Of a DNA stretch of 64,000 nt, positions 8,757-15,312 are shown one piece after another. The position numbers and the translations under genes are program-made. The stretch's first letter is position 1; every line of letters begins with the position of its first letter. A model generated the notes under the pieces. That model worked only from the letters and a program-made list of their open reading frames with translations, had not been told where the DNA came from and made no database searches. The DNA is from Patulibacter sp. (GTDB lineage Bacteria; Actinomycetota; Thermoleophilia; Solirubrobacterales; Solirubrobacteraceae), in contig NZ_JAURWA010000176.1 of the NCBI RefSeq assembly GCF_030655195.1, positions 1 to 64,000 of the forward strand. The letters are read 5' to 3'.

Positions 8757-9527
8757 ATGGACCCCACCATCGCGCTGATCGACGCACTCTTCGGCAACGA
8801 TCGCGACGCGATCGACCGGGCGATCCGAGCCGTGCCTGACGTCAACGCGGGACCAAAGGACCACCACGGACCTGCCCCGTTGCACTACGCCGCCCAGGAA
8901 CACTCGGCCGAAGGCACGCGGGCGCTGCTCGAGGCCGGCGCGCACGTCGACGTCCTCGACGAACACGGAAACACACCGCTGCACTACGCCAGCTTCGACC
9001 GCGTCGAACCCGACGAGACGATCGGGTTGCTGCTGCGCGCCGGTGCCGCCCCGGGGAGAGCGGCCAACCAGCACCCCGACGTCTTCTCGGGCCAGAGCGT
9101 GATCGCCCCGTACGACCAGCACGGCATCGTCCTGAGAGTCGACGAGTCCGGGCTGCTGTCGGCACTCCGCCGACCCTGGTCGGACACGTACCACCCCCAG
9201 AGCAACGACGACTGGGAACACGTCTTCAGCCACCTCCCCCACGACCTCCTGATCCCCGTCACCCTCGCCTGGCTCATCGGACGCCTCCCGACCGGGTCGG
9301 CGAACGAGCCGGTCCAGCTCTCGGCGATCAGGCTCGACGCCCTTCCCACACCCTTCCCGGCCCCGACCGACCCGGAGTACGAAGCTCGAGACCTCGACAC
9401 CCTCGGCCACGTCACCCGCCTGCCGACCAGCAACATCAACCGCGCCGTCCAGGACGGACAGATCGCAGACCCCGAGACCGTCGCGCTCGTCTACGCGATC
9501 CACCACGAGATCGACCACCCCTACTGA
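8757..9527 (+). CDS. Ankyrin-repeat protein (256 aa)
   Basis: The N-terminal half carries two readable ankyrin repeats: 'GPAPLHYAAQEHSAEGTRALLEAGAHVDV' style residues at about 41-70, and 'GNTPLHYASFDR...TIGLLLRAGA' at about 75-105, each with the TPLHYA turn and GA loop. Residues 110-256 are unrelated, soluble and unrecognised, ending in a helical 'DPETVALVYAIHHEIDH'. There is no signal peptide, so it is probably a cytosolic protein-protein interaction module fused to an unknown domain. The ATG at 8757 has a GAGAAGG element 8 to 10 bases upstream. It may take part in self/non-self or stress systems, but nothing here shows which. Confidence 0.75.
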   Translation: MDPTIALIDALFGNDRDAIDRAIRAVPDVNAGPKDHHGPAPLHYAAQEHSAEGTRALLEAGAHVDVLDEHGNTPLHYASFDRVEPDETIGLLLRAGAAPGRAANQHPDVFSGQSVIAPYDQHGIVLRVDESGLLSALRRPWSDTYHPQSNDDWEHVFSHLPHDLLIPVTLAWLIGRLPTGSANEPVQLSAIRLDALPTPFPAPTDPEYEARDLDTLGHVTRLPTSNINRAVQDGQIADPETVALVYAIHHEIDHPY

Positions 9528-9572
9528 GCCGAAGCCGGTCGTTTCTGCGACGCGGGCCCGCACCTGCCTTGT

Positions 9573-10070
9573 TCACCGTCTCGAAGGCGGCTCTGCGAGC
9601 ACCGCCGCAGCTCTCGCGCGGATCTCCCCTTCCAGCTCGATCCTCGCGACCGGGTCGCAGCCGAACCACGACGTGACCATCCGCGAGAACGCCGGCACCG
9701 TCGACGGCGTCGGGGACTCGTAGATGAGCCGATCGATCGATCGCGCTCCGCGCAGCGGCGTGGTCCGCTTGGTCACGATGCACCAGCACCAGTACCGAAG
9801 CACCCGGCCCGCCAACTCGCTACCGGGAGGTGGCGTCAGACCGAGCTCGTCCAGCGCCCGGACCAGGAGCTCGGCGAGATCTGCCGGGACCGCGGTGTTC
9901 GTCTCGCCCGCGAGCAGGACCAGGGACGGGGAGTCGATCCCTTCGAGCAGCGCGTCGCACGCGGCCGCCGGCAGGTCGGCCTCGACGCGGCGCCTCCGCA
10001 GCCAGACCGCCTCCGCCCCATAGAGGGACCATTGGGCCGGGGAGTTCGGCTGCCATCCCACGACAGGCAT
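9573..10070 (-). CDS. Unrecognised 165-aa protein
   Basis: Soluble, mixed-charge protein starting with 'MPVVGWQPNSPAQWSLYGAEAVWLRRRRVEADLP'-type sequence and ending in a helical 'ELEGEIRARAAAVLAEPP'. No family recognised and no membrane segment. It is convergent with the ankyrin gene (45 bases between stops) and upstream of the toxin-antitoxin pair. The ATG at 10070 is the only plausible start. Codon pattern is compatible with a real gene, but it could be a remnant of a larger accessory element. Confidence 0.55.
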   Translation of the reverse strand: MPVVGWQPNSPAQWSLYGAEAVWLRRRRVEADLPAAACDALLEGIDSPSLVLLAGETNTAVPADLAELLVRALDELGLTPPPGSELAGRVLRYWCWCIVTKRTTPLRGARSIDRLIYESPTPSTVPAFSRMVTSWFGCDPVARIELEGEIRARAAAVLAEPPSRR

Positions 10071-10142
10071 TACCCGATCATGACGCGCACACCTACGAGA
10101 GTCGTTTGCCGCACGCCGCCCGGCTGTCGGCGGACAGGACTC

Positions 10143-10556
10143 TCAGGGCGGCGTGACCTCGACGACCTCGAGGTCGTCGATGTAGCGGAAGTCGTCCGGA
10201 TTGCACGTGTAGAGGGGCAGCCCGGCGGCCAGGGCCGTTGCCGCGATCAGCAGGTCGACCGCACGACGACCTCGTGCCTTCCGGCCGGCGGCTCGGACCG
10301 ACGCGTAGATCCGGCCGTAGGCCCGAGCGGCCGCATCGTCGAACGGCAGCGGAGCGAACACCGCCTCCGCCCGCTGCAACCGCTCCTGCCGGCGCGCCCG
10401 CTCCGCCGGATCGTCCGTGGCATGCGGGCCGGCCGCGAGCTCCGCCATCGTGATCGCCGAGACCGCGAGCTCCTCGGGCAGCGCGGCCTCGTCAAGACGC
10501 CCGAGGTCGATCACCACCGACGTGTCGACGAGCCCGCGCCGCCGTTCCTCAGGCAC
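10143..10556 (-). CDS. vapC: VapC-type PIN-domain toxin (137 aa)
   Basis: The PIN-domain acidic residues are visible: 'GLVDTSVVIDL' (first Asp) near the start, 'ITMAELAAG' (Glu) near residue 55, and 'AVDLLIAATALAAGLPLYTCNPDDF' (Asp cluster and C-terminal N/D) near 105-125. VapC proteins are Mg2+-dependent RNases, often cutting tRNA or rRNA, held inactive by a partner antitoxin. The start is GTG 10556, which overlaps the antitoxin stop by 8 bases, as expected of a translationally coupled toxin-antitoxin operon; a longer open frame upstream would run through the antitoxin gene. The length is normal for the family. Confidence 0.88.
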   Translation of the reverse strand: MPEERRRGLVDTSVVIDLGRLDEAALPEELAVSAITMAELAAGPHATDDPAERARRQERLQRAEAVFAPLPFDDAAARAYGRIYASVRAAGRKARGRRAVDLLIAATALAAGLPLYTCNPDDFRYIDDLEVVEVTPP

Positions 10557-10803
10557 GCGGCTCAGCGTCGTGGTCGACCCCGTCGTCGAGGTCCGCCCGG
10601 AACCGCTCCCGTTCGACGACCGGGGCATTCACGAACGCCCGTAGCACGACGCCACGGTCCACGAACGGCCCCGGCGCAGACGGGCTCAGCTCTCCCACCG
10701 GCGTTCCGTTGCGCGTGACGACGAAGTGCTCACCGCGATCGAGCGCGCGCATGACCTCGCCGCTCCCGTTCCGCAATTCGCGCTGCGTGATCGTCCGTCG
10801 CAT
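10549..10803 (-). CDS. Phd/YefM-type antitoxin partner of VapC (84 aa)
   Basis: 'MRRTITQRELRNGSGEVMRALDRGEHFVVTRNG' (read in parts) is the N-terminal DNA-binding fold of Phd/YefM antitoxins; the C-terminal half is charged and Arg/Asp-rich, the part that normally wraps the toxin. It overlaps the vapC start. The ATG at 10803 is 7 bases after a TACGGT -10, and a 16-bp palindrome overlaps that -10, pointing to autorepression by the toxin-antitoxin complex. Upstream in-frame codons back to 10899 would read through the promoter and are rejected. Confidence 0.85.
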   Translation of the reverse strand: MRRTITQRELRNGSGEVMRALDRGEHFVVTRNGTPVGELSPSAPGPFVDRGVVLRAFVNAPVVERERFRADLDDGVDHDAEPRA

Positions 10804-10810
10804 GGGCTTC

Positions 10811-10829
10811 ACCGTAGCACCCGTGCTAC
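10811..10829 (-). promoter_or_regulatory. Promoter -10 and palindromic operator of the vapC operon
   Basis: Minus-strand TACGGT (10811-10816) is 7 bases from the antitoxin ATG. It overlaps the perfect inverted repeat GTAGCAC-cc-GTGCTAC (10814-10829), the expected site for autorepression. Confidence 0.6.
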
Positions 10830-11016
10830 GACCGCAACGGGGTATCACGGATGGCGACCGGTCCGCGACGAGCTCATCGACCGCAGCCGCGCGACTCACG
10901 GAAGAGCGGCCTCACGAGGGCGGCGAGCGCTCGAAGAGCCCGCGTACCGCCGGGGTGGCCCGTGCCGACTCGTTCGGCTCACCCTCGACGTCCTCCCACC
11001 GGACGTTGGGACCACC

Positions 11017-11211
11017 TTAGGATTCATCCACGCGGATCGCGGCCACGTCCTGCGCGTCCTCGAGCGCCTCCATCAACTCGTCGTAGCGCTCCGGACTGAT
11101 CAGGACCGCGACGCAGCGGTCCGGGTCCTCAATGAACACCGCCTCGGTGCGGGCGAGCTCTACCGCGTCGCGGAGGTTCTCGCGCACCGCGCTGAACGTC
11201 ATCGTCGCCAT
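11017..11211 (-). CDS. Orphan YefM/Phd-family antitoxin (64 aa)
   Basis: 'MTFSAVRENLRDAVELARTEAVFIED...CVAVLISPERYDELMEALED' is the compact YefM/Phd pattern: strand-helix DNA-binding start, then the 'AVLISPERYDEL' strand and helix. Either ATG 11211 or ATG 11202 could be used; 11202 gives the usual family start. Downstream on the same strand (10804-11016) I find no RelE, YoeB, Doc or PIN reading frame, so the toxin is missing. It may be an orphan antitoxin left after loss of the partner, or a stand-alone regulator. Confidence 0.7.
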   Translation of the reverse strand: MATMTFSAVRENLRDAVELARTEAVFIEDPDRCVAVLISPERYDELMEALEDAQDVAAIRVDES

Positions 11212-11281
11212 CGACGCATCGAACAACCCGTGGCCCAGCCGAGCAACCCTTCGCCCGCAGGACGTACGCGAGCCTCGCCGG

Positions 11282-11425
11282 ATGACTCCCACCGGATACC
11301 TCGTCGGCTACGCCCGCGTCTTTACCACCGACCAGAACCCCCAACTGCAACTCGATGCGCTCGAGACCGCCGGATGCGCCCGCGTCTTCGTCGAACGCGC
11401 CTCAGGCGCCAAGACCGTGTGCCCG
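11282..11425 (+). pseudogene. Serine resolvase N-terminal remnant lacking the catalytic serine
   Basis: From ATG 11282 the first ~45 codons read as the start of a Tn3-type serine resolvase: 'VGYARV-TTDQNPQLQLDALETAG' and 'VFVERASGAKT'. The position of the nucleophilic serine (YARVS in active enzymes) is Phe, codon TTT, one base from TCT. Homology stops near 11416, where the family would continue with 'R-P-x-L'; the frame runs on without resemblance into the antisense of the next gene. The enzyme would lack its nucleophile, the rest of the catalytic domain and the DNA-binding helix-turn-helix, so this is a dead fragment of a mobile element. Confidence 0.8.
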
Positions 11426-11475
11426 CTGGCGGCGGCTCGCCTGGGGCACGGCCGCCGCGGCGCAACCCGCTCCCC

Positions 11476-11982
11476 TCAGGGCGCGACCGACCGCCCCGCC
11501 GCGATGTCCGGTCCCGTGAAGTGCTCCCGCGGGACCGTCAGGAACAGCGCGCGGCCGATCGCGAGCACCGTGTCGCCGTCCAGGAGCCGCGAGACGATGC
11601 GGATCTTGCGGCCGTCGAAGGACTCCAGCCACGACTCGGCGACGAGCTCGTGGCCCAGGACCACCGGGGCGCTGAAGTCGACCTCGAGCCGGGCCGTGAC
11701 GGCCCGTTGTCCCAGGACGACGGGGACCGCGCCGCTCATATCGTCGAGGATCGCCGACACGATGCCGCCGTGGGCCAGACCCGGGGCGCCCTGGAACCGC
11801 AGGCCCAGGGTCGTCGTCGCCCGGATCACGTCGCCGGAGCGGACGAACGCCAGGCCCAGTCCGGCCTGCTGGTCCGGACCGCAGCCGAAGCATCCCGACC
11901 AGTGCGACCGCAACGGGCCGTCGCCGCCCGTGTGCTCCACGGGCAGCGGGGCGGGCGGGGGCGGCTCGGTCCTCGTGCTCAC
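11476..11982 (-). CDS. PaaI-family hotdog thioesterase (168 aa)
   Basis: The start is GTG 11982. The hotdog core is readable: 'GAPGLAHGGIVSAILDDMSGAV' carries the H-G-G helix of the 4HBT/PaaI superfamily near residues 66-88, followed by strands 'AVTARLEVDFSAPVVLGHELVAES' and 'KIRIVSRLLDGDTVLAIGRALFLTV'. An N-terminal 'CFGCGPDQQAGLGLAF' motif is typical of the branch that recognises acyl-CoA through a Cys-x-x-Cys loop. It likely hydrolyses a small or medium acyl-CoA in the cytosol. The longer open frame upstream belongs to the antisense of the NHL gene and is ignored. Confidence 0.85.
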   Translation of the reverse strand: MSTRTEPPPPAPLPVEHTGGDGPLRSHWSGCFGCGPDQQAGLGLAFVRSGDVIRATTTLGLRFQGAPGLAHGGIVSAILDDMSGAVPVVLGQRAVTARLEVDFSAPVVLGHELVAESWLESFDGRKIRIVSRLLDGDTVLAIGRALFLTVPREHFTGPDIAAGRSVAP

Positions 11983-12004
11983 CCGCCCAACCCAACCAGA
12001 CGGG

Positions 12005-12035
12005 CGGGCGGGGCGCCTTTGCGGCACCCCGCCCG
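12005..12035 (-). terminator. Terminator hairpin of the NHL-repeat gene
   Basis: Nine-base perfect stem CGGGCGGGG / CCCCGCCCG with an inner GCC/GGC pairing, located 10 bases past the stop of the minus-strand gene ending at 12045. Confidence 0.55.
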
Positions 12036-12044
12036 ACGGGTCCC

Positions 12045-14666
12045 TCACTTCGTGATGCGGAACCGCTTCGACGTGCGCTTGACGACGGTCTTCTGCGAGT
12101 CCGTCGCCGTCACGCGCAGGCGGTAGAGGCCCGGCGACAGCGTGCGGCCGGGGAACCGCGGGCCGACGTCGACCGTCGTGGTGCCCTCGATCAGCCGCAG
12201 CGTGCGCGACGTCGGCAGCAGCGCCCAGCGGGTGCACCGCGAGCCGGCCTTGACCTTCGCCCCGGTGCGGACCTTGGCGCACCGGCGGCTCGCGCCGTTG
12301 CCGACGACCTTGCCCGGACGGGACTGCTCGACCTGCAGACGCACACGAGCGGCCTGCGTCAGGCGGACCCGCAGTCGTGCCTTCGTGGCCGGCTGCGCCG
12401 GCTTGGCCTTGCGCTTGCCGCGCTTGCGCACGGCCTTGCGGGTCAGGTGCCAGCGGGTCGTCGACAGCGTCGCCGACGTCAGCCGGACCGGCGGCGGCGG
12501 GATCGCCCCGAAGCTCGCCGTGGCGGCCAGGGCGCGGGAGGCCTGCACCGTGCAGACGGTCCCGGTCGTCGCCGCCGCGCAGTCGCCGGTCCACCCGAGG
12601 AAGCGGGCGTTGGGCGCCGCGCGCGCGGTGAGGGTGATCAGGCGGTCCTGGCCGACGAGCTGCGAGCAGTCCGTGCCGCAGTCGATGCCGGGCGGGTCGC
12701 TCGTGATCGTGCCCTGCGTGGGCCCGCCGCCGACGGTCACCGAGACGCGCTGGCGGGCGGCCGGGGCGACACCGGGGGCGTCGAGGCGCAGGACGCGGCT
12801 GTTGCCGGCGTCGGCGACCAGCAGCGTGCGGCCGTCGGGGCTGAGCGCCAGGTTGGCGGGATCGCTGACCTGGTTGGTCGCGCGACCCTCGGCGAGGATC
12901 GTCTCCCAGTCGAAGCCGCCGCCCAGGCGCGGCGAGCCGCGCAGGACGCGTCCGCCGTTGGGGGTGGCCGGTCGCGCCTCGGAGACGTAGAGCGTGCCGT
13001 CCGGTCCGACGGCGAGGCCCTGCGCGCCGTCCCAGAACGCCGCGCCGTCGGGCGGGGTCACACGGGCGCCGGTCTCGTCGTCGATGATCAGCCGGGCGCC
13101 CGCGACGTACGCCTTGCCGCCCGGGCCGACGGCGACCGCGGACGGGCGGTTCAGGCCCGCGCGCTTCGTGGTGACGGAGCCGTCGGGCTCGACCCGCACG
13201 AGGCGGCCACCCCCGGAGTCGGTGGCGAGGACCGCGCCGTCGGGCAGCGCCGCGACGCCGCGCGGACGCGAGAGCGCGCCCTTCGGGGTCTCGGCGATGA
13301 CGCCACCCGCCCCGTCGTAGCGGACGAGACGGTTGTTGAAGGTGTCGGCCACCCACAGCGCGCCGGAGGTGTCGTACGCCAGGCCGCTGGGGAGCGTGAG
13401 CTGGTTGGCGGTGTCGCGGCCGGGCGCGGCGAAGCCGTTGAGCTTGCTGATGCGGCCGAACATGCCGATGTACGTGCCGTCGGCGGCCATCACCGCGGCG
13501 CGGTGGGCGAACGTGTCAGCGACCGCGATCTGACCGTCGGCCCGGTAGGCCACGCCGCGGGCGCGGGTGAAGTAGCCCGGGCCGCGGCCGGCGATGCCCC
13601 AGGCACCGGTGACCACGCCCGTCGACGACAGGCGCTGGATGCGGTTGTTGGCGGTGTCGGCGACCCAGACGCCGCCGGCCGGGTCCGCGGGGTTGGTCGC
13701 CACCGCGCGGACGATCGAGAAGCGCCCGACGCGGTAGCCCGTGCCGCCGAACGTGCCGACGAAGTTCAGGGCGTCCGCGGCGAAGACGTTGACGCGCCCG
13801 TTGATGTTGTCGCCGACGTAGGCCTGGTTGCGGGCGTCGACCGCCACGTCGTAGGGGAACTTGAACTCGCCGGGATCGGAGCCGAACGTGCCGGCGCTGC
13901 CGATCCGGGCCAGCGACGTGGCGTCGAGGACGAGCAGCCGGTGATTCTGGTTGTCGGGCACGTACAGCCGGTCGCCGGCCGGGTTGACGCCCACGCCCTG
14001 CGGCCGCTTGATGCCCAGACCGCTGGTGGCCTTCGGCCCACCGGCAGGCTGCAGCGACCCGGCGTCCAGCACGTACCGGAGGATGCGGTCCCCGCCGCTG
14101 TCGGCGATGAAGGCGACGACCGGGCTGCCGGGCCCCGCCTGGCTGACGGCGATGCCGCCGGAGGTGATGCCCGAGTCCTCGCGGTCCGAGCCCGACTTCA
14201 GGGTGAACGACGACGAGTTGCCGAAGCCCGTGATGTAGCGCCCGTCGTCGGCGGAGAAGACCTGGACGCGGTCGTTCTCGGCGTCGAGGACGAAGACGCG
14301 GCCCTGCTTGTCGACCGCCACGCCGCCGACGACGCCGAGCCGTCCGGCCTCGCCGCGCGTCGCGCGGCCGCCGAAGGTGAAGAGCGGCGCCCCGCCGCCG
14401 TCGAACGCCTGCACGACCCCGGAGTACTGGTCGGCGACGAAGACGTGGCCGTTGCGCGGGTCGACCCCCAGGCCCTGGGGGAACCGGAAGACGCCGCCGG
14501 CGAAGGGATCCTCGCCGACCACCGTGGGCGACAGCGGCGGACCGGCCGCCCGGGCGGTGGTGATCGGCAGGAGGGTCAGCAGCGCGGCGACGAGGACGGT
14601 GAGCAGGGCTGAGCCCGTGCGCACCGCTGGCCGGCCGCCCGTGCGGGGGAACGCGGGAGGGAACAT
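12045..14666 (-). CDS. Large secreted NHL-repeat protein (873 aa)
   Basis: Residues 15-41 are a signal peptide ('VLVAALLTLLPITTARAAG'). Residues ~55-640 hold many NHL-type blades, each with an F/L-P-x-G-(V/L)-A-V/D pattern and an 'L/V-YVADTxNxRV' strand, for example 'GHVFVADQYSGVVQAF', 'RLYVPDNQNHRLLVLD' and 'GGVWVADTANNRIQRL', forming one or two extracellular beta-propellers. Then follows a Cys-containing bacterial-repeat domain ('SDPPGIDCGTDCSQLV', 'FLGWTGDCAA'), and a basic C-terminal beta domain rich in Arg/Lys ending 'KRFRITK'. It probably binds a ligand or cell-surface polymer; no active site is seen. Start ATG 14666; a single-gene unit with hairpins at both ends. Confidence 0.88.
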   Translation of the reverse strand: MFPPAFPRTGGRPAVRTGSALLTVLVAALLTLLPITTARAAGPPLSPTVVGEDPFAGGVFRFPQGLGVDPRNGHVFVADQYSGVVQAFDGGGAPLFTFGGRATRGEAGRLGVVGGVAVDKQGRVFVLDAENDRVQVFSADDGRYITGFGNSSSFTLKSGSDREDSGITSGGIAVSQAGPGSPVVAFIADSGGDRILRYVLDAGSLQPAGGPKATSGLGIKRPQGVGVNPAGDRLYVPDNQNHRLLVLDATSLARIGSAGTFGSDPGEFKFPYDVAVDARNQAYVGDNINGRVNVFAADALNFVGTFGGTGYRVGRFSIVRAVATNPADPAGGVWVADTANNRIQRLSSTGVVTGAWGIAGRGPGYFTRARGVAYRADGQIAVADTFAHRAAVMAADGTYIGMFGRISKLNGFAAPGRDTANQLTLPSGLAYDTSGALWVADTFNNRLVRYDGAGGVIAETPKGALSRPRGVAALPDGAVLATDSGGGRLVRVEPDGSVTTKRAGLNRPSAVAVGPGGKAYVAGARLIIDDETGARVTPPDGAAFWDGAQGLAVGPDGTLYVSEARPATPNGGRVLRGSPRLGGGFDWETILAEGRATNQVSDPANLALSPDGRTLLVADAGNSRVLRLDAPGVAPAARQRVSVTVGGGPTQGTITSDPPGIDCGTDCSQLVGQDRLITLTARAAPNARFLGWTGDCAAATTGTVCTVQASRALAATASFGAIPPPPVRLTSATLSTTRWHLTRKAVRKRGKRKAKPAQPATKARLRVRLTQAARVRLQVEQSRPGKVVGNGASRRCAKVRTGAKVKAGSRCTRWALLPTSRTLRLIEGTTTVDVGPRFPGRTLSPGLYRLRVTATDSQKTVVKRTSKRFRITK

Positions 14667-14703
14667 CGCCGACCATGGTGTCGGGTCCGACCGGGCCGCG
14701 CGC

Positions 14704-14727
14704 CGGTCGCACGACGTCGTGCGACCG
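14704..14727 (-). terminator. 24-bp perfect palindrome ending the 128-aa gene
   Basis: CGGTCGCACGAC followed directly by its reverse complement, with no loop bases beyond the centre. It begins 17 bases past the stop at 14745 and precedes the NHL gene start, so it is probably a terminator that also insulates the NHL gene. Confidence 0.5.
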
Positions 14728-14744
14728 CGGAGCGGCTCGCTGCC

Positions 14745-15131
14745 TCAGATGCGGGGCCGGCGCTTCTGGCGCTCCTCGTGGTCCTCGTCGTTGGGGTCCG
14801 TCGGCGCCTCGGGGTCCGTCGGACCGCCGGGGAGCGGGTCGCCGCGGTACTTCTCGGGGTCGTCGACCTCCTCGCCCTTGATCGTCACGGAGCCGTCGTC
14901 GTGGTAGCGCAGGTCGGACGGCCCGAGCTTGGCCGTCGGCCCCTCGTCGTAGGACGCGGTGCCCTCGGTGCCGCCGAGGGTCTGGTACTTCGTGCGATCC
15001 GACGGCCAGTCCTCGAGGTTCTTCGGCGGGTCCTTCTCGAGCTCCTCGAGCTTCGCCTTGGCCTCCTCGTCGGTGCGGGCGACGTCGTCGTCCTCCGGGC
15101 GCTCGGAGCCTTCGGTGGGGTCCTGGGTCAT
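14745..15131 (-). CDS. Small acidic hydrophilic protein (128 aa)
   Basis: The ATG at 15131 has an AGGAGG Shine-Dalgarno 7 bases upstream, which is strong evidence that it is translated. The protein is almost entirely polar (Asp, Glu, Pro, Lys), with an early helix 'ARTDEEAKAKLEELEKDPP', a middle 'DRTKYQTLGGTEGTASYDEG', and a disordered tail ending 'ERQKRRPRI'. No family recognised and no membrane segment. It is divergent from the metal-transport operon across about 180 bases. Confidence 0.65.
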   Translation of the reverse strand: MTQDPTEGSERPEDDDVARTDEEAKAKLEELEKDPPKNLEDWPSDRTKYQTLGGTEGTASYDEGPTAKLGPSDLRYHDDGSVTIKGEEVDDPEKYRGDPLPGGPTDPEAPTDPNDEDHEERQKRRPRI

Positions 15132-15247
15132 CGCGTGCCTCCTGGGGGTGGCGGGCCGGGACGGCCCACGGGCCGCCTACCCCTGCGTGCCGGTGCGCAC
15201 ACAACGGTGCTCCGCGGCCGAGGGCGCGGAGCGCGCCTCACGAAACT

Positions 15248-15262
15248 TGGGAATCGTTCCCA
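15248..15262 (+). promoter_or_regulatory. Zur-like operator of the metal ABC transporter operon
   Basis: TGGGAATCGTTCCCA, a 15-bp 7-1-7 inverted repeat. It has the length and T..A ends of actinobacterial Zur boxes and lies 2 bases upstream of the -10 TAAAGT. The same geometry is found before the CobW gene. Zur as regulator is inferred. Confidence 0.6.
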
Positions 15263-15264
15263 TG

Positions 15265-15270
15265 TAAAGT
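15265..15270 (+). promoter_or_regulatory. -10 of the metal ABC transporter operon
   Basis: TAAAGT preceded by TG, 42 bases before the first start codon. The expected transcript begins near 15277, so the leader is about 36 bases and contains a palindrome. Confidence 0.5.
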
Positions 15271-15281
15271 CCGACGGCCGA

Positions 15282-15299
15282 CCGGAGCACGTGCTCCGG
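15282..15299 (+). repeat. 18-bp perfect palindrome in the transporter leader
   Basis: CCGGAGCAC joined to GTGCTCCGG, 13 bases before the first start codon. It could be a second operator or a leader hairpin covering the ribosome-binding region. Confidence 0.5.
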
Positions 15300-15312
15300 C
15301 CGCCCGCCCCGG

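Noticed and set aside
8757-11425. Prophage or complete integrative element
   Set aside because: No integrase, capsid, portal or transfer gene; only a resolvase remnant is seen.
12447-14612. A 721-codon plus-strand open frame across the NHL gene
   Set aside because: Antisense shadow; no start signal and no recognisable domain.
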